DNA of 64,000 nt from Bacilli bacterium (GTDB taxonomy: Bacteria > Bacillota_I > Bacilli_A > RF39 > UBA660): contig JAGAWU010000057.1 in NCBI GenBank assembly GCA_017941235.1, forward strand, positions 1-64,000, given 5' to 3'. Shown piece after piece: positions 8,365 to 17,917 of this stretch. The translations under genes were made by a program, and so were the position numbers. Below the pieces are notes generated by a model. It had not been told where the DNA came from. It did no database searches and was given only the letters and a program-made list of their open reading frames with translations. Position 1 is the stretch's first letter. Every line of letters begins with the position of its first letter.

Positions 8365-9269
8365 AATTTATACTCTTTATTCTTTTTATCCATCGTTTCT
8401 TTTTCTGATTCAGATAGAAAACAATAATAATTTGCACTTTTTCTAAGTTTTCTTAATCTATCATTTAATGTATCATTAGTAGGTTCTATATAATCATATA
8501 ATTCATCAGTTTGTTTAGTTATCCATGCAAGCATTAGTGTTTTTTCATTTAATTTATCTAATTCTTTGTATAAATAAATTAATTCATAGCAAGCCTCATT
8601 ACGTTTTTTCTTCCATGTTTTTTTTGCTTCGCTTAACTCAGTATAATTTATATATCTGTTAGTGATTTTACTAGTTGTTATGTCATCTATTATTTGATGA
8701 TAAGAGTTCTTTGATTTATCTAGTTCAAATGATGAAGTTTGAATTCTTTTAATTAAATCTTCAAGTCTTCTTTTAGTTTCTATATAGTAAATATCTATTT
8801 TTTCCTTATTATCATATTCATTCATAGCTGCACTTATATTACTAATTGTTATATTTAATATTTCTTTAAAACTTGATAATTCAGTTAATATATTATCATT
8901 GTTATTATTTTGTTTTTCTCCAAAACCATTTTCTTTTCTTTGTTTAAATCTATATTCACTAATTCTTCTTATTAAACCATCATATGAATCTAATAAACTT
9001 GTTACTAGTTCTCCAACTGGTTTAAATACTTTTTGTTCTTCTAAAACATAAAATAAATAATTATAAGCAGTTTCAATTTCAAATCTCTTTTTACTATTTT
9101 CCTCATTATTATCATTAAAATATAAATCAGAATATGATAAGTATACTCTATATAAATTTTCAGTATTTTTATTAGAGTTTACCTTTCCATCCCTTGTTAT
9201 AAATTCATAAAAATATTTCTTTGCAAATAACTTTGCTCTTTCTTCTTTTGCATAATTTATTTCTGGCAT
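8340..9269 (-). CDS. Unrecognised charged helical protein
   Basis: The product is 309 residues, almost entirely predicted helix, very rich in Lys, Glu, Asn and Tyr, with no signal peptide or membrane segment. I recognise no domain. The ATG at 9269 has a perfect CGGAGG ribosome site at 9275-9283 on the minus strand. It runs opposite to the flanking genes, together with the next gene upstream (9319-9834), from which it is separated by 49 bases. The two probably form one minus-strand operon. Confidence 0.65.
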   Translation of the reverse strand: MPEINYAKEERAKLFAKKYFYEFITRDGKVNSNKNTENLYRVYLSYSDLYFNDNNEENSKKRFEIETAYNYLFYVLEEQKVFKPVGELVTSLLDSYDGLIRRISEYRFKQRKENGFGEKQNNNNDNILTELSSFKEILNITISNISAAMNEYDNKEKIDIYYIETKRRLEDLIKRIQTSSFELDKSKNSYHQIIDDITTSKITNRYINYTELSEAKKTWKKKRNEACYELIYLYKELDKLNEKTLMLAWITKQTDELYDYIEPTNDTLNDRLRKLRKSANYYCFLSESEKETMDKKNKEYKLKNKAINK

Positions 9270-9318
9270 TTTCTAATTCCTCCGTTTTTAAATATTATAT
9301 AAAAAAAATATTTCTTGT

Positions 9319-9834
9319 CTATGATTTTAATAATTTTTTTAAATTTTTTTCAATATAATTGTCAATACCAATATCTAACAGTTCTATTTTACTTTTAATA
9401 TTCTCAATACAATCTTTTCTATTAGAAATAATATAAAAATCATGATTTCTTAATTTCTCAATGGCTAAAGTTATACCAGGAATCATATGATCATTAATTA
9501 AATTTTTATCAAATATTTCAGTTAATATATTAACATCGTTATATATCATTCTTCTATCATCAACAGTTAATATTTTAGTATTAAAAAAACTATAATTATC
9601 CTTAAGCGTTGGTTTAATTAATTTAATTAGTTCATATAAATCTTCATCACTAATACTTTTCTTTAATTTATTTTCTAAATATCTTTTAAATAAAATAAAC
9701 TGAATATCAGCATAATAATTAATTACAATACAAGTTATAATAACATCTCTTATTTCATCTTCATTAGAAGAATCAAGCTTATATTTATTAATTATATTTC
9801 TAATAAAGATATCTAAATTTTTATCCTTATTCAT
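9319..9834 (-). CDS. Unrecognised helical protein
   Basis: This is a 171-residue mostly helical, acidic/lysine-rich protein of unknown function. The segment MIPGITLAIEKLRNHDFYIISNR near residue 115 faintly recalls the middle of HAD-type phosphatases, but the DxD nucleophile motif is absent, so I do not assign that family. ATG 9834 (complement) is preferred over GTG 9843 because CAGGTG lies 7 bases before the ATG. It is divergent from the 260-residue gene at 9945, and a 10-bp palindrome lies between them. Confidence 0.6.
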   Translation of the reverse strand: MNKDKNLDIFIRNIINKYKLDSSNEDEIRDVIITCIVINYYADIQFILFKRYLENKLKKSISDEDLYELIKLIKPTLKDNYSFFNTKILTVDDRRMIYNDVNILTEIFDKNLINDHMIPGITLAIEKLRNHDFYIISNRKDCIENIKSKIELLDIGIDNYIEKNLKKLLKS

Positions 9835-9861
9835 AATAATCACCTGTTTTTTAAATAGTTT

Positions 9862-9921
9862 AACTTAAGTTGTATTTTTTGTAAATATGTTTTGACTTTG
9901 ATTAAAACTTGTATTTATAAT
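9862..9921 (+). promoter_or_regulatory. Divergent intergenic region: palindrome and + strand promoter
   Basis: AACTTAAGTT (9862-9871) is a perfect palindrome between the divergent genes. TTGACT (9892-9897) and TATAAT (9916-9921), 18 bp apart, form a good promoter for the gene at 9945. The operator role of the palindrome is inference. Confidence 0.6.
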
Positions 9922-9944
9922 CTTATTATAGGAGGTAGTTTAAA

Positions 9945-10727
9945 ATGATAGAAATAGGTGATACATATCCAAAAATTAGTAAAAAAGAGGAGTTAACACA
10001 ACTTTTGGAAAAATATAAATTAGTTATTAATACTTATATGATTGATTATTTAAAGTGTTTAATTGATTTAGAAGTTCCAGTTACAAAAAACTATATTACT
10101 GATGATGAAAGGAAGATTCTTTCTGAACTTGAAATATATAGAGAAGCTTCAATATATAATATATATAATATAACTAAAGGTTTATTAAATAAATATAAAG
10201 ATAAATATGATGTTTATACAATAGATGAGTATGGTATTTATAGTTTTAGATTAGATGATGTTAATGTATTTAAATTTGATTATCGTAATAGTAATAAGAA
10301 TAAAGAAATAGGTATAATTTCTTTATTTCAAAATATAGAAGATGCTGAATTAAGAAATGAAGAATTAGAAAGAGTTAAAAATAAACTTGATGAATTATAT
10401 AATCAAGAAAATCCTTTATTTAATAAATTTAATATTTGTGAAGGACCTTTTGATTATTGGGATAAAATGAAAAATGCTGAGATAAAAGCATATCAAGAAT
10501 TATTTAAAAAATTAGAATCTAGAAAAATACTTACTGATAAAGAAATGAAATCAATTGAATTAACAAAATTATTTCATGATTCATTTTTTAAAACATTTGG
10601 ACTTGAGAGTAATAGTTTCTTTCAAAAAAAAGAAGATCCTTTTAAAATTGATGCTAAATCATTAGAAAAAGTATTAGTTAAGAAAATGCCACTTTTAGAA
10701 ATTAATGATAATATTAAATATATATAA
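9945..10727 (+). CDS. Unrecognised protein
   Basis: The 260-residue protein has no recognisable domain, signal peptide or membrane helix. Helical segments flank a short beta-rich middle (DVYTIDEYGIYSFRLDDVNVFKFDY, about residues 90-113 read in two parts). The ribosome site TAGGAGGTAG is strong and the promoter TTGACT/TATAAT lies just upstream, so it is very probably expressed. It ends 67 bases before the next gene, which has its own promoter. It belongs to the block of unrecognised genes between the tRNAs and rpsO. Confidence 0.65.
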   Translation: MIEIGDTYPKISKKEELTQLLEKYKLVINTYMIDYLKCLIDLEVPVTKNYITDDERKILSELEIYREASIYNIYNITKGLLNKYKDKYDVYTIDEYGIYSFRLDDVNVFKFDYRNSNKNKEIGIISLFQNIEDAELRNEELERVKNKLDELYNQENPLFNKFNICEGPFDYWDKMKNAEIKAYQELFKKLESRKILTDKEMKSIELTKLFHDSFFKTFGLESNSFFQKKEDPFKIDAKSLEKVLVKKMPLLEINDNIKYI

Positions 10728-10734
10728 TTTTTTG

Positions 10735-10762
10735 TTTACAATTAATTAAAGTATGGTATACT
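10735..10762 (+). promoter_or_regulatory. Promoter of the 410-residue gene
   Basis: TTTACA (10735-10740), 16 bp, TATACT (10757-10762), with TGG before the -10. It resembles the promoter of the paralogue at 6196. Confidence 0.65.
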
Positions 10763-10794
10763 TAATCTACTAATTTATATTAAAGGAGCAAATT

Positions 10795-12027
10795 ATGGGT
10801 TTTATAGCAGATAAAATGAAAAAAGTATTAGGATTTGAAGAAGAAGATTTTGAATTGGAAAAATTAGAATCTGAAGAGAATTATGAGGATTTATATAAGG
10901 CTATTTCAAATGCTAAAAGAATTAAAGAAGATAAATCAATATCACTTAATGATAAAGTTAATAATATAACTAGATGGTATAAAGATGAGTATTTAAAAGA
11001 AAAAGATGATTTTGTTAGATATTATTCACCATTTAAGCTTAGAGATTTTATTGAAAAAGTTGCTGTATGGTATGAATTAAGATATCCAAATCATGATGTT
11101 TTAGAACTTGGTGTTAAGAGAAAAAGTAATTTGTCTGATACTAATCGTATTTTATTAGAAGATAATGAATATGTTGATTTATTCTTTTCTGGACTTGATA
11201 TGAAAGATTTTGAATGGTCTAAGTTTTATAATACACATGCTTTTGTAAGAGGTTTAGATGAAGATGAAAAGAAATTTTTTGAAAAACCAAGATATCCAAA
11301 AACTATTTGTTGGAATAATGCAACAATTGATGAAATGCCTTTTCCAACGTATCTTGATGGAGAACGTATTGATACTAGAGAAACTAGTTATAAATCAGAA
11401 CTTTCTTTAAGTAAGAATGGAAAAGTTATTGATTCTAAAAATATGCGTTTAATCTGTAATAACATATCTGATAGAAAATTAATTGGTATGCACATTGTAG
11501 ATGTAATTAACTTATTACATGAAAATGGTATTAGAATTTCATCTAATAATTCATTTGTTAAAGCAGTACAACAATATGAATTAGAAAAAGAAATGAGAGA
11601 AAAATTATTTGATGCTATTATGTATAGAATAATAGAACGTGGTGGAGAAAGAGTAGGACCTAAAAGAGGATTAATATTTGCTAAAGAATTTGGAAGAGAT
11701 ATTGATGTACCTATGAAGTATGGAATGGATCTTTCAGATCCTTACTTAGAAGATTTTATAAATGAATATTTAAAATCTGGTGGAAATAAAAATTTAGAGT
11801 GTTTATTAAATTACTTTATTTGTAAAGGTGATTATTCTAGAATTAAAAGAAGAACAGTTTCTGAAATGCTAAGTAGCTCAAGAAGATATACAGAAGAAGA
11901 AAAAGAATTAGCACAAAAATTAGTAGATTTACTAGCTAGTCAAATTGATTATGATGTAATAAGAAAAGAAGATGCTAAAAAACTAAGGCTTGAAAAGCAA
12001 CTTAGAAAGAGTAAAATTAAGAAATAA
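10795..12027 (+). CDS. Unrecognised protein, paralogue of 6196-7320
   Basis: The product is 410 residues long and its function is unknown. It shares with the 374-residue protein the blocks EKVAVWYELRYP, FYNTHAFVRG, KPRYPK, MYRIIERGGERVGPKRG, FAKEFGRDIDVPM and NEYLKSGG, and both end in a basic helix. The N-terminal ~55 residues are extra and acidic. The conservation of Arg, Gly and aromatic residues in the C-terminal block suggests a folded, functional domain rather than drift. ATG 10795 follows AAAGGAG. The two paralogues bracket five other genes, so this may be a family that expanded within this lineage. Confidence 0.7.
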   Translation: MGFIADKMKKVLGFEEEDFELEKLESEENYEDLYKAISNAKRIKEDKSISLNDKVNNITRWYKDEYLKEKDDFVRYYSPFKLRDFIEKVAVWYELRYPNHDVLELGVKRKSNLSDTNRILLEDNEYVDLFFSGLDMKDFEWSKFYNTHAFVRGLDEDEKKFFEKPRYPKTICWNNATIDEMPFPTYLDGERIDTRETSYKSELSLSKNGKVIDSKNMRLICNNISDRKLIGMHIVDVINLLHENGIRISSNNSFVKAVQQYELEKEMREKLFDAIMYRIIERGGERVGPKRGLIFAKEFGRDIDVPMKYGMDLSDPYLEDFINEYLKSGGNKNLECLLNYFICKGDYSRIKRRTVSEMLSSSRRYTEEEKELAQKLVDLLASQIDYDVIRKEDAKKLRLEKQLRKSKIKK

Positions 12028-12033
12028 GATTAT

Positions 12034-12058
12034 AAATAACTAATTATTTGTTATTTTT
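12034..12058 (+). terminator. Weak AT-rich terminator
   Basis: AAATAAC (12034-12040) pairs with GTTATTT (12050-12056), followed by two more T. The stem contains only one G-C pair. Confidence 0.4.
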
Positions 12059-12060
12059 GC

Positions 12061-12173
12061 TTGATTTTTTGTATTATTTTTAGTATATTATTGTTGTTAC
12101 TAATTCTTAGTTTGAGGAATTTCCGACCTCTTACCCAGTTTTAGTGAATCTTATAAGAAAGGAAGGTGTAATG
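12061..12173 (+). promoter_or_regulatory. rpsO promoter and leader
   Basis: TTGATT (12061-12066), 17 bp, TATATT (12084-12089) is a good promoter. The leader of about 78 bases contains a GAGG/CCTC hairpin (12114-12130). In several bacteria S15 represses its own translation by binding the rpsO leader, so a similar role is possible, but the fold here has not been matched to a known motif. Confidence 0.6.
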
Positions 12174-12443
12174 ATGGCTTTATCAAAAGAAATAAAGAAA
12201 TCAATTATCGAAGAATACAGAAGAGATGAGAAAGATACTGGATCATGTGAAGTACAAATCGCTATTCTTACAAAAGAAATTAATGATTTAACTGAACATT
12301 TAAAAGTTCATACACATGATTATCATTCACGTCGTGGATTACTTAAGAAAATTGGTCAAAGAAGAAGTATGCTTCAATACTTAGCTAAGACTGATATAAG
12401 TAGATATCGTGTATTGATTAACAAATTAGGATTAAGAAAGTAG
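12174..12443 (+). CDS. rpsO: 30S ribosomal protein S15
   Basis: S15 binds 16S rRNA helices h20-h22 and nucleates assembly of the small-subunit platform. From ATG 12174 the protein is 89 residues, the standard length, beginning [12 protein letters not shown]. It has the family signature region [19 protein letters not shown] and ends in [10 protein letters not shown]. The preceding ATG at 12171 is also possible; 12174 is chosen because the GGAAGG ribosome site is then 7 bases away and MALSKE is the usual start. It is followed by a terminator and then pnp, as in Bacillus. Confidence 0.97.
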   Translation: MALSKEIKKSIIEEYRRDEKDTGSCEVQIAILTKEINDLTEHLKVHTHDYHSRRGLLKKIGQRRSMLQYLAKTDISRYRVLINKLGLRK

Positions 12444-12469
12444 ACACTATTTTTTGTGTCTCTTTTTTT
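12442..12469 (+). terminator. Terminator/attenuator between rpsO and pnp
   Basis: AGACAC (12442-12447) pairs with GTGTCT (12456-12461), followed by C and seven T. It may be partly read through to supply pnp, as no separate pnp promoter is obvious. Confidence 0.8.
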
Positions 12470-12489
12470 AAGTATTAGAAGGAGAAGTA

Positions 12490-14664
12490 ATGAAGAGAGT
12501 ATTTAAGAAAAAATTTTATGGGAAAGACTTAATTATTGAACATGGTGAGCTGGCTAAACAAGCTACTGGTAGTGTACTTGTTAGATATGGTGATACAGTT
12601 GTTCTTACAGCAGTTGTATTAAATAAAAATGTTAATTTATTATCTGATTTCTTTCCTCTTACAGTAAATTATCAAGAAAAATTATATTCAGTTGGAAAAA
12701 TTCCAGGTGGTTTTATAAAGAGAGAAGGTAGACCTACGGATAATGCAACACTTGCTGCAAGAATGATAGATAGACCTATGAGACCACTTTTCCCTGAAGA
12801 TTTTAAAAATGAAGTACAAATAATTAATACAGTATTAAGTGTTGAACCAGATTGTTCACCTGAACTTGCTGCACTTTTTGGATCAAGTATTGCTACTTGT
12901 ATTAGTAAAATTCCATTTAATGGACCAGTTGCTGGTGTAAAAGTTGGTTATATAGATAAAGAGTATGTTATTAATCCAACACACGAACAACTTGAAAATT
13001 CATTAATAGATTTAACAGTTGCTGGTACTGAAGATGCAATTAATATGGTTGAGTCAAGTGCTAAAGAAGCTTCTGAAAAAATAATGCTTGATGGTTTGAT
13101 GAAAGGTCATGAAGCAGTTCGTGAACTTGTTGAGTTCCAAAATGAAATTATAGATGCTATTGGCGAAGAAAAGATGGAATATGAGCATCTTGAGATAAGT
13201 GAAGACTTGCGAAAAGAAGTAGAAGGACTTGCTGAAAAAAGATTAGATAAAGCATTAAGAATTAAAGAAAAACTTAAGATGCATGAAGAAGTAGATTCTA
13301 TTAAAGAAGAAATTGTTTTAAAATATGAAGAAGAAAATAAAGATTTAGATTCTGAAGAACTTGAATTCTTAAAGACTAAAGTTAAATTAATTTTAGGTGA
13401 TTTAGAGTATAGATTATTTAGAAATATAGTTGTTAAAGAACATATTCGTGCTGATGGTAGAAAAATGGATGAAATTAGACCACTTTCTACAGGAATAGAT
13501 TTACTTCCTAGAACACATGGTTCTGCATTATTTACTAGGGGTGAAACACAGGCACTTTCTATTACAACACTTGGAGCACTTGGAGAACATCAAATACTTG
13601 ATGGACTTGGTATTGAAAATCAAAAAAGATTTATGCTTCATTATAACTTCCCACAATTTTCTGTAGGAGAAACAGGTAGATATGGAGCTCCAGGAAGACG
13701 TGAAATAGGACATGGGGCACTTGGTGAAAAAGCTCTTGCTCAAGTAATACCTAGTGAAGAAGAATTTCCTTATACAATTCGTGTTGTTTCTGAAATATTA
13801 GAATCTAATGGTTCATCATCACAAGCTAGTATTTGTGCTGGTTGTATGTCACTTATGGCAGCAGGAGTTCCTATTAAAGCACCAGTTGCAGGTATAGCTA
13901 TGGGTTTAATTACTGCAGGTAAAGATTATACAATATTAACTGATATTCAAGGAATGGAAGATCACCTTGGAGATATGGATTTTAAAGTTGCTGGTACTCG
14001 TGATGGTATATGTGCACTTCAAATGGATATTAAGATTAAAGGTGTAACAGAAAAAATACTTAAAGAAGCATTAAAACAAGCTAAAAAAGCTAGACTTGAA
14101 ATACTTGATGTAATTGGTAAACAAATTGAAGAACCTAGAAAAGAAGTTTCAAAATATGCTCCTAAGATGGAAACATTTACTATTAATCCAGCTAAGATTA
14201 AAGATGTAATCGGACGTGGTGGAGAAATGATCACTAAGATTATTTGCGAAGCTTCTAATGTTACAGAAGTAAACGATGTTAATGCTGTTAAAGTTGATCT
14301 TGAAGATGATGGTAGAGTAATTATTTATCATACTGATAAAGATATAATTGCTAAAACTCGTAAGATGATCGAAGACATTACTCGTGAAGTAGAAGTTGGA
14401 AAAGATTATATGGCTAAGGTCGTTAAAATTGAAGACTTTGGATGCTTTGTTGAAATTTGGCCTGGATGTGAAGGACTTGTTCATGTTTCACAACTATCTC
14501 ATGAAAGAGTAGATAAAGCTGGTGATGTTGTTAACCTAGGAGATGAAATAATGGTTAAAGCACTAGGACCAGATAAAAAAGGACGTCAAAACTTCTCTAG
14601 AAAAGATTGCCTTCCAAAGCCAAAAGAAAAGAAAGAAAAGAAAGATAAAAAATCTGAAAAATAA
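12490..14664 (+). CDS. pnp: Polyribonucleotide nucleotidyltransferase (PNPase)
   Basis: PNPase degrades RNA 3' to 5' with phosphate and is part of the RNA degradosome. The 724-residue protein has the expected architecture: first RNase PH domain (1-~210), the all-helical linker, second RNase PH domain (~310-545) with the [18 protein letters not shown] region, a KH domain with the [11 protein letters not shown] loop near residue 575 and a C-terminal S1 domain (about 635-705, [15 protein letters not shown]). The tail is a lysine-rich stretch. ATG 12490 follows AGAAGGAG. It forms the conserved rpsO-pnp pair. Confidence 0.97.
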   Translation: MKRVFKKKFYGKDLIIEHGELAKQATGSVLVRYGDTVVLTAVVLNKNVNLLSDFFPLTVNYQEKLYSVGKIPGGFIKREGRPTDNATLAARMIDRPMRPLFPEDFKNEVQIINTVLSVEPDCSPELAALFGSSIATCISKIPFNGPVAGVKVGYIDKEYVINPTHEQLENSLIDLTVAGTEDAINMVESSAKEASEKIMLDGLMKGHEAVRELVEFQNEIIDAIGEEKMEYEHLEISEDLRKEVEGLAEKRLDKALRIKEKLKMHEEVDSIKEEIVLKYEEENKDLDSEELEFLKTKVKLILGDLEYRLFRNIVVKEHIRADGRKMDEIRPLSTGIDLLPRTHGSALFTRGETQALSITTLGALGEHQILDGLGIENQKRFMLHYNFPQFSVGETGRYGAPGRREIGHGALGEKALAQVIPSEEEFPYTIRVVSEILESNGSSSQASICAGCMSLMAAGVPIKAPVAGIAMGLITAGKDYTILTDIQGMEDHLGDMDFKVAGTRDGICALQMDIKIKGVTEKILKEALKQAKKARLEILDVIGKQIEEPRKEVSKYAPKMETFTINPAKIKDVIGRGGEMITKIICEASNVTEVNDVNAVKVDLEDDGRVIIYHTDKDIIAKTRKMIEDITREVEVGKDYMAKVVKIEDFGCFVEIWPGCEGLVHVSQLSHERVDKAGDVVNLGDEIMVKALGPDKKGRQNFSRKDCLPKPKEKKEKKDKKSEK

Positions 14665-14673
14665 AATAAAACA

Positions 14674-14703
14674 AAAAGTTTTGATTGATTTCAAAACTTT
14701 TTT
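14674..14703 (+). terminator. Terminator of pnp
   Basis: An 11-bp stem, 14674-14684 with 14691-14701, closes a 6-base loop and ends in a T run. Confidence 0.88.
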
Positions 14704-14740
14704 ATTTACATTATATTTATTAATTTTGTATACTTATTTG

Positions 14741-14769
14741 TTTACAAGTTAAGAATAAAAATGTAAAAT
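14741..14769 (+). promoter_or_regulatory. Promoter of the deacetylase gene
   Basis: TTTACA (14741-14746), 17 bp, TAAAAT (14764-14769), ending 18 bases before the GTG start. Confidence 0.6.
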
Positions 14770-14787
14770 ATAGGTAGGTGGTAAATC

Positions 14788-16161
14788 GTGAGAGTAGTTA
14801 GAAATTTATGTACAATTTTATGTACAGTTTTGGCGTTTCTTGTAATTATTTATTCAATTTTTCTTCCTAGAATAGTATTAAAAGGTGAGAGTAGTTTAAT
14901 AATTAATTATAAACAAAAATATGTAGAAAAGGGTTGCAAAGCCACGATACTTGGTAAGGATTTAACTGACAAAGTTAAACTGAAAGGTAAAGTTAATAAT
15001 AATAAACTTGGTGATTACAAGATAGAGTATATAGTATCACTTTTTGGTATCAAGTTTTCTCAGGAGAGAATAGTTAAGGTTCGTGATATTTCTAAACCTG
15101 TTATTGAGTTGAATGGTCTAGAAAATACTTATGTTTGTCCTAATACTAAGTATAAGGATGAAGGTGCTAAAGCTTTTGATAATTATGATAAGGATATAAC
15201 TAAGAAAATTAGGATAGAGAAAAAGGATGATTCTGTTATTTATACTGTATCTGATTCTTCAAATAATATTAATAGTGTTACTAGAAAACTTATTTATGAT
15301 GACAAAACTAAACCTGAAATTAAACTTTCTGGTAGTGAGGAATTATATGTATCTCTTGGTGGAAGTTATAGTGATCCTGGATATATCGCTACTGATAATT
15401 GTGATGGTGATGTTACTAATAAAGTAAAGACTTCTGGTGGTGTTGATACTTCTAAACAGGGTTCTTATGAGATTACTTATTTTGTTCAAGATAGTAAAAG
15501 TAATAAATCTGAAGTTAAAAGAAAAGTAATTGTTTCTAATGGAGTTATTTATTTAACATTTGATGATGGACCTCAAATGGGTACTACTAATGTAATTCTT
15601 GATATTTTAAAAGAAGAAGGAGTTAAGGCTACTTTCTTTGTTACAAATAAGGGTGATGATTCTTTAATTAAGAGAGAATATGATGAGGGCCATACTGTAG
15701 CTCTTCATACGGCCACTCACGATTATGCAATTTTATATGCATCAGATGAAGCTTATTTTAATGATTTATATAGTGTTCAAAATAGAGTTAAGAGAATAAC
15801 TGGTATTGAGAGTAAAATAATTAGATTCCCAGGTGGAAGTAGTAATACAATAAGTCGTAGATATTCTCAAGGTATTATGTCTAGAATAACAAAAGAAGTT
15901 TTAAATCGCGGATTTAAATACTATGATTGGAATTTATCTAGTGGTGATGCTGCTGGTGGTACTCCAAGTTCTTCTGATATATATAATAATGTAGTTAATA
16001 ATTTGAGACATGATAGAGTTAATATGGTTTTAATGCATGATATAAAACCATATACTAGGGATGCACTTCGTGATATTATCAGATATGGTAAACAAAATGG
16101 TTATCGTTTTGAAAAAATCACAGAAGATACAGAAATGGTTACTCAGAGAGTTAATAATTAA
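14788..16161 (+). CDS. Membrane-anchored polysaccharide deacetylase with Ig-like repeats
   Basis: The 457-residue protein has an N-terminal membrane anchor (about residues 7-28) and two or three DUF5011-type Ig-like repeats (about 70-250), each containing a (D/S)-x-G-Y/A-x-A-x-D motif. A NodB-type deacetylase domain follows from about 253. The NodB motifs are present: TFDDGP with its two Asp residues, HTATHD (metal-binding His pair), RFPGG and LMHD. It probably removes acetyl groups from peptidoglycan or another cell-surface glycan. GTG 14788 is used with TAGGTAGGTGG before it. A deacetylase (ylxY) also follows pnp in Bacillus subtilis, so gene order is conserved. Confidence 0.9.
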   Translation: MRVVRNLCTILCTVLAFLVIIYSIFLPRIVLKGESSLIINYKQKYVEKGCKATILGKDLTDKVKLKGKVNNNKLGDYKIEYIVSLFGIKFSQERIVKVRDISKPVIELNGLENTYVCPNTKYKDEGAKAFDNYDKDITKKIRIEKKDDSVIYTVSDSSNNINSVTRKLIYDDKTKPEIKLSGSEELYVSLGGSYSDPGYIATDNCDGDVTNKVKTSGGVDTSKQGSYEITYFVQDSKSNKSEVKRKVIVSNGVIYLTFDDGPQMGTTNVILDILKEEGVKATFFVTNKGDDSLIKREYDEGHTVALHTATHDYAILYASDEAYFNDLYSVQNRVKRITGIESKIIRFPGGSSNTISRRYSQGIMSRITKEVLNRGFKYYDWNLSSGDAAGGTPSSSDIYNNVVNNLRHDRVNMVLMHDIKPYTRDALRDIIRYGKQNGYRFEKITEDTEMVTQRVNN

Positions 16162-16186
16162 AGAGTAGATACAAATCTACTCTTTT
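16161..16186 (+). terminator. Terminator of the deacetylase gene
   Basis: AAGAGTAGA (16161-16169) pairs perfectly with TCTACTCTT (16176-16184), followed by T residues. The stem begins at the last base of the stop codon. Confidence 0.88.
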
Positions 16187-16305
16187 GTGTTATAATAGTT
16201 TCCAAATTTATAAAATTATTATAAATTTTATGTAAACATATGTTTAAAAAGTTTAGTATTATTTCATTTTTCTTGATATTAGGTTATAATTATATTGGTG
16301 GTTAT

Positions 16306-16824
16306 ATGAAATATGTACCAAAAATGTATAAAAAAACAATTTTTGATATACCTTATCATAAATTATTAATGGAAGGTATTAAGTGTTTAGTATTTGATTT
16401 AGATAATACTATAGCTCTAATAGATGAAAGAGTTCCAAGTAAGGAAGTAAAAGATTTGTTTAAAAAACTTAATAAAGATTTTAGTATATTTATATTAAGC
16501 AATAATCATAGTGGTAAGAGGGTTAAATCGTTTGCGTTGGAACTTGGTGTCAAATCAATTAATTTTGCTTGTAAACCATTTACTAGAGGGCTTAGAAAGA
16601 TATCTACTAATAATAATTTTGCTAAAGAAGAGATGGTAATTATTGGTGATCAACTAGTTACTGATATATATTCTGGTACTAGATTTGGTATAAAAACGAT
16701 TTTAGTAGATCCACTTGCTGAGAAAGATTTATGGATTACTAAGTTTAATAGAATTAAAGAAAATATGAAATTAAGAAAATATAGGAAAAAGAATTTATTT
16801 GAAAGAGGTAAATATTATGAATGA
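16306..16824 (+). CDS. yqeG: YqeG family HAD phosphatase
   Basis: The 172-residue protein is a HAD-IIIA hydrolase of the YqeG group. It has the nucleophile motif DLDNT at residues 31-35, motif II in FILSNNHSG and the acidic motif IIGDQLVTDI. Substrate is unknown for the family. The frame is open to 16240, but ATG 16306 is chosen because the family starts at this point (YVPKMYKKTIFDI) and because a TATAAT (16285-16290) falls inside the longer version. It overlaps yqeH by 8 bases, as in the Bacillus yqeG-yqeH operon. Confidence 0.88.
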   Translation: MKYVPKMYKKTIFDIPYHKLLMEGIKCLVFDLDNTIALIDERVPSKEVKDLFKKLNKDFSIFILSNNHSGKRVKSFALELGVKSINFACKPFTRGLRKISTNNNFAKEEMVIIGDQLVTDIYSGTRFGIKTILVDPLAEKDLWITKFNRIKENMKLRKYRKKNLFERGKYYE

Positions 16825-17821
16825 GAAAAAGTGTCTTGGATGTGGAGTAACATTACAAGATGAAAATGTGCTCTTGGAGGGTTATACAGTAAATTTAGAG
16901 AATGACTTGTGTCAGAGATGTTTTAGATTAAAAAATTATGGTGAATATCAATCTACTACTAGAACTAATGAAGAATATAAAGAAATTCTTGAAAATGTAG
17001 GTAAGACTAAAGATTTAGTTATTTATGTTACAGATTTACTTAATATAGAACAAGATTTATTTAATATAAGAGAATTTCTTCCGAATAAAATACTTCTTGT
17101 TTTGAATAAAAGAGATGTAATTCCTAGAAGTGTAAAAGATGAAAAAATAATTAATTATTTTAAAGAAAAATATGACTTCTTTGTTGATATAGTAGTAGTT
17201 AGTAGTGAAAAGAATATTAATTTAGATTTACTTCTTAGAAGAATTAAATTTTTCCAAGTTACTAAAAATGTATATGTTTGTGGCCAAACTAATGCAGGTA
17301 AGAGTAGTTTAATTAATAGACTTATTAAAAACTATTCAGAGAGTAAGCAGGAACTTACAATATCTCCAATTCCATCAACTACTCTTGATTCTATAACTAT
17401 AGAAATAAATGATCATCTTACTATAATTGATACTCCTGGATTGATTGATGAGGAAGCTATTACTAATTATGTTTCTGAAAAAGAATTAAAGAGTATTCTT
17501 CCTAAAAAAGAAATTAAGCCTAGAACTTATCAAATAAAAGCTGGTCAATCTCTTTTAATTGGTGATCTTGTTAGACTTGATTATATAGAAGGCGAAAAGA
17601 ATAGTTTTACTTTATATATGTCTAATAGTATTAAAGTTAAAAGAATTAGTTCTTTAAGAAATGATAGTTTGAAGAATTTATCTAAGAGAACTTATCAACT
17701 TCCTTTTAATCAAGATATAGTTATTAAAGGACTTGGATTTGTTAAAATAGTAAATAGAGGAGTAGTAGATATGTATCTTAACCAAAGAGTTGGTACATTC
17801 TTAAGAGATAATTTAATATAA
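16817..17821 (+). CDS. yqeH: Ribosome-biogenesis GTPase YqeH
   Basis: The 334-residue protein is a circularly permuted GTPase needed for 30S subunit assembly. It begins with a treble-clef zinc motif (CLGCG and CQRC). The G motifs then come in the permuted order: G4 NKRD, G5 VSS, G1 GQTNAGKSS and G3 DTPG. A C-terminal RNA-binding part follows. ATG 16817 directly precedes the zinc motif and follows AGAGG; the upstream TTG is not needed. Downstream Bacillus partners (aroE, yhbY, nadD) are absent here. Confidence 0.94.
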   Translation: MNEKKCLGCGVTLQDENVLLEGYTVNLENDLCQRCFRLKNYGEYQSTTRTNEEYKEILENVGKTKDLVIYVTDLLNIEQDLFNIREFLPNKILLVLNKRDVIPRSVKDEKIINYFKEKYDFFVDIVVVSSEKNINLDLLLRRIKFFQVTKNVYVCGQTNAGKSSLINRLIKNYSESKQELTISPIPSTTLDSITIEINDHLTIIDTPGLIDEEAITNYVSEKELKSILPKKEIKPRTYQIKAGQSLLIGDLVRLDYIEGEKNSFTLYMSNSIKVKRISSLRNDSLKNLSKRTYQLPFNQDIVIKGLGFVKIVNRGVVDMYLNQRVGTFLRDNLI

Positions 17822-17840
17822 AATTTAGATTTGTTTTAGA

Positions 17841-17863
17841 AGCAGTTGTATAACTGCTTTTTT
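17841..17863 (+). terminator. Terminator of yqeG-yqeH
   Basis: AGCAGTT (17841-17847) pairs with AACTGCT (17852-17858) around a 4-base loop, followed by T residues. Confidence 0.88.
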
Positions 17864-17864
17864 A

Positions 17865-17893
17865 TTGACTTAAAATAGTGTTAATGTTATAAT
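17865..17893 (+). promoter_or_regulatory. Strong promoter of the 17918 gene
   Basis: TTGACT (17865-17870), 17 bp, TATAAT (17888-17893). It lies directly behind the yqeH terminator. Confidence 0.88.
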
Positions 17894-17917
17894 ATGCAAA
17901 CAGAGAGAGGGGTTAAA

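Noticed and set aside
9319-9834. HAD phosphatase similarity in the 171-residue protein
   Set aside because: Only one short segment resembles the fold and the DxD nucleophile motif is missing.
16240-16305. N-terminal extension of YqeG with a hydrophobic start
   Set aside because: A TATAAT lies inside it, and the family begins at the later ATG with its own ribosome site.
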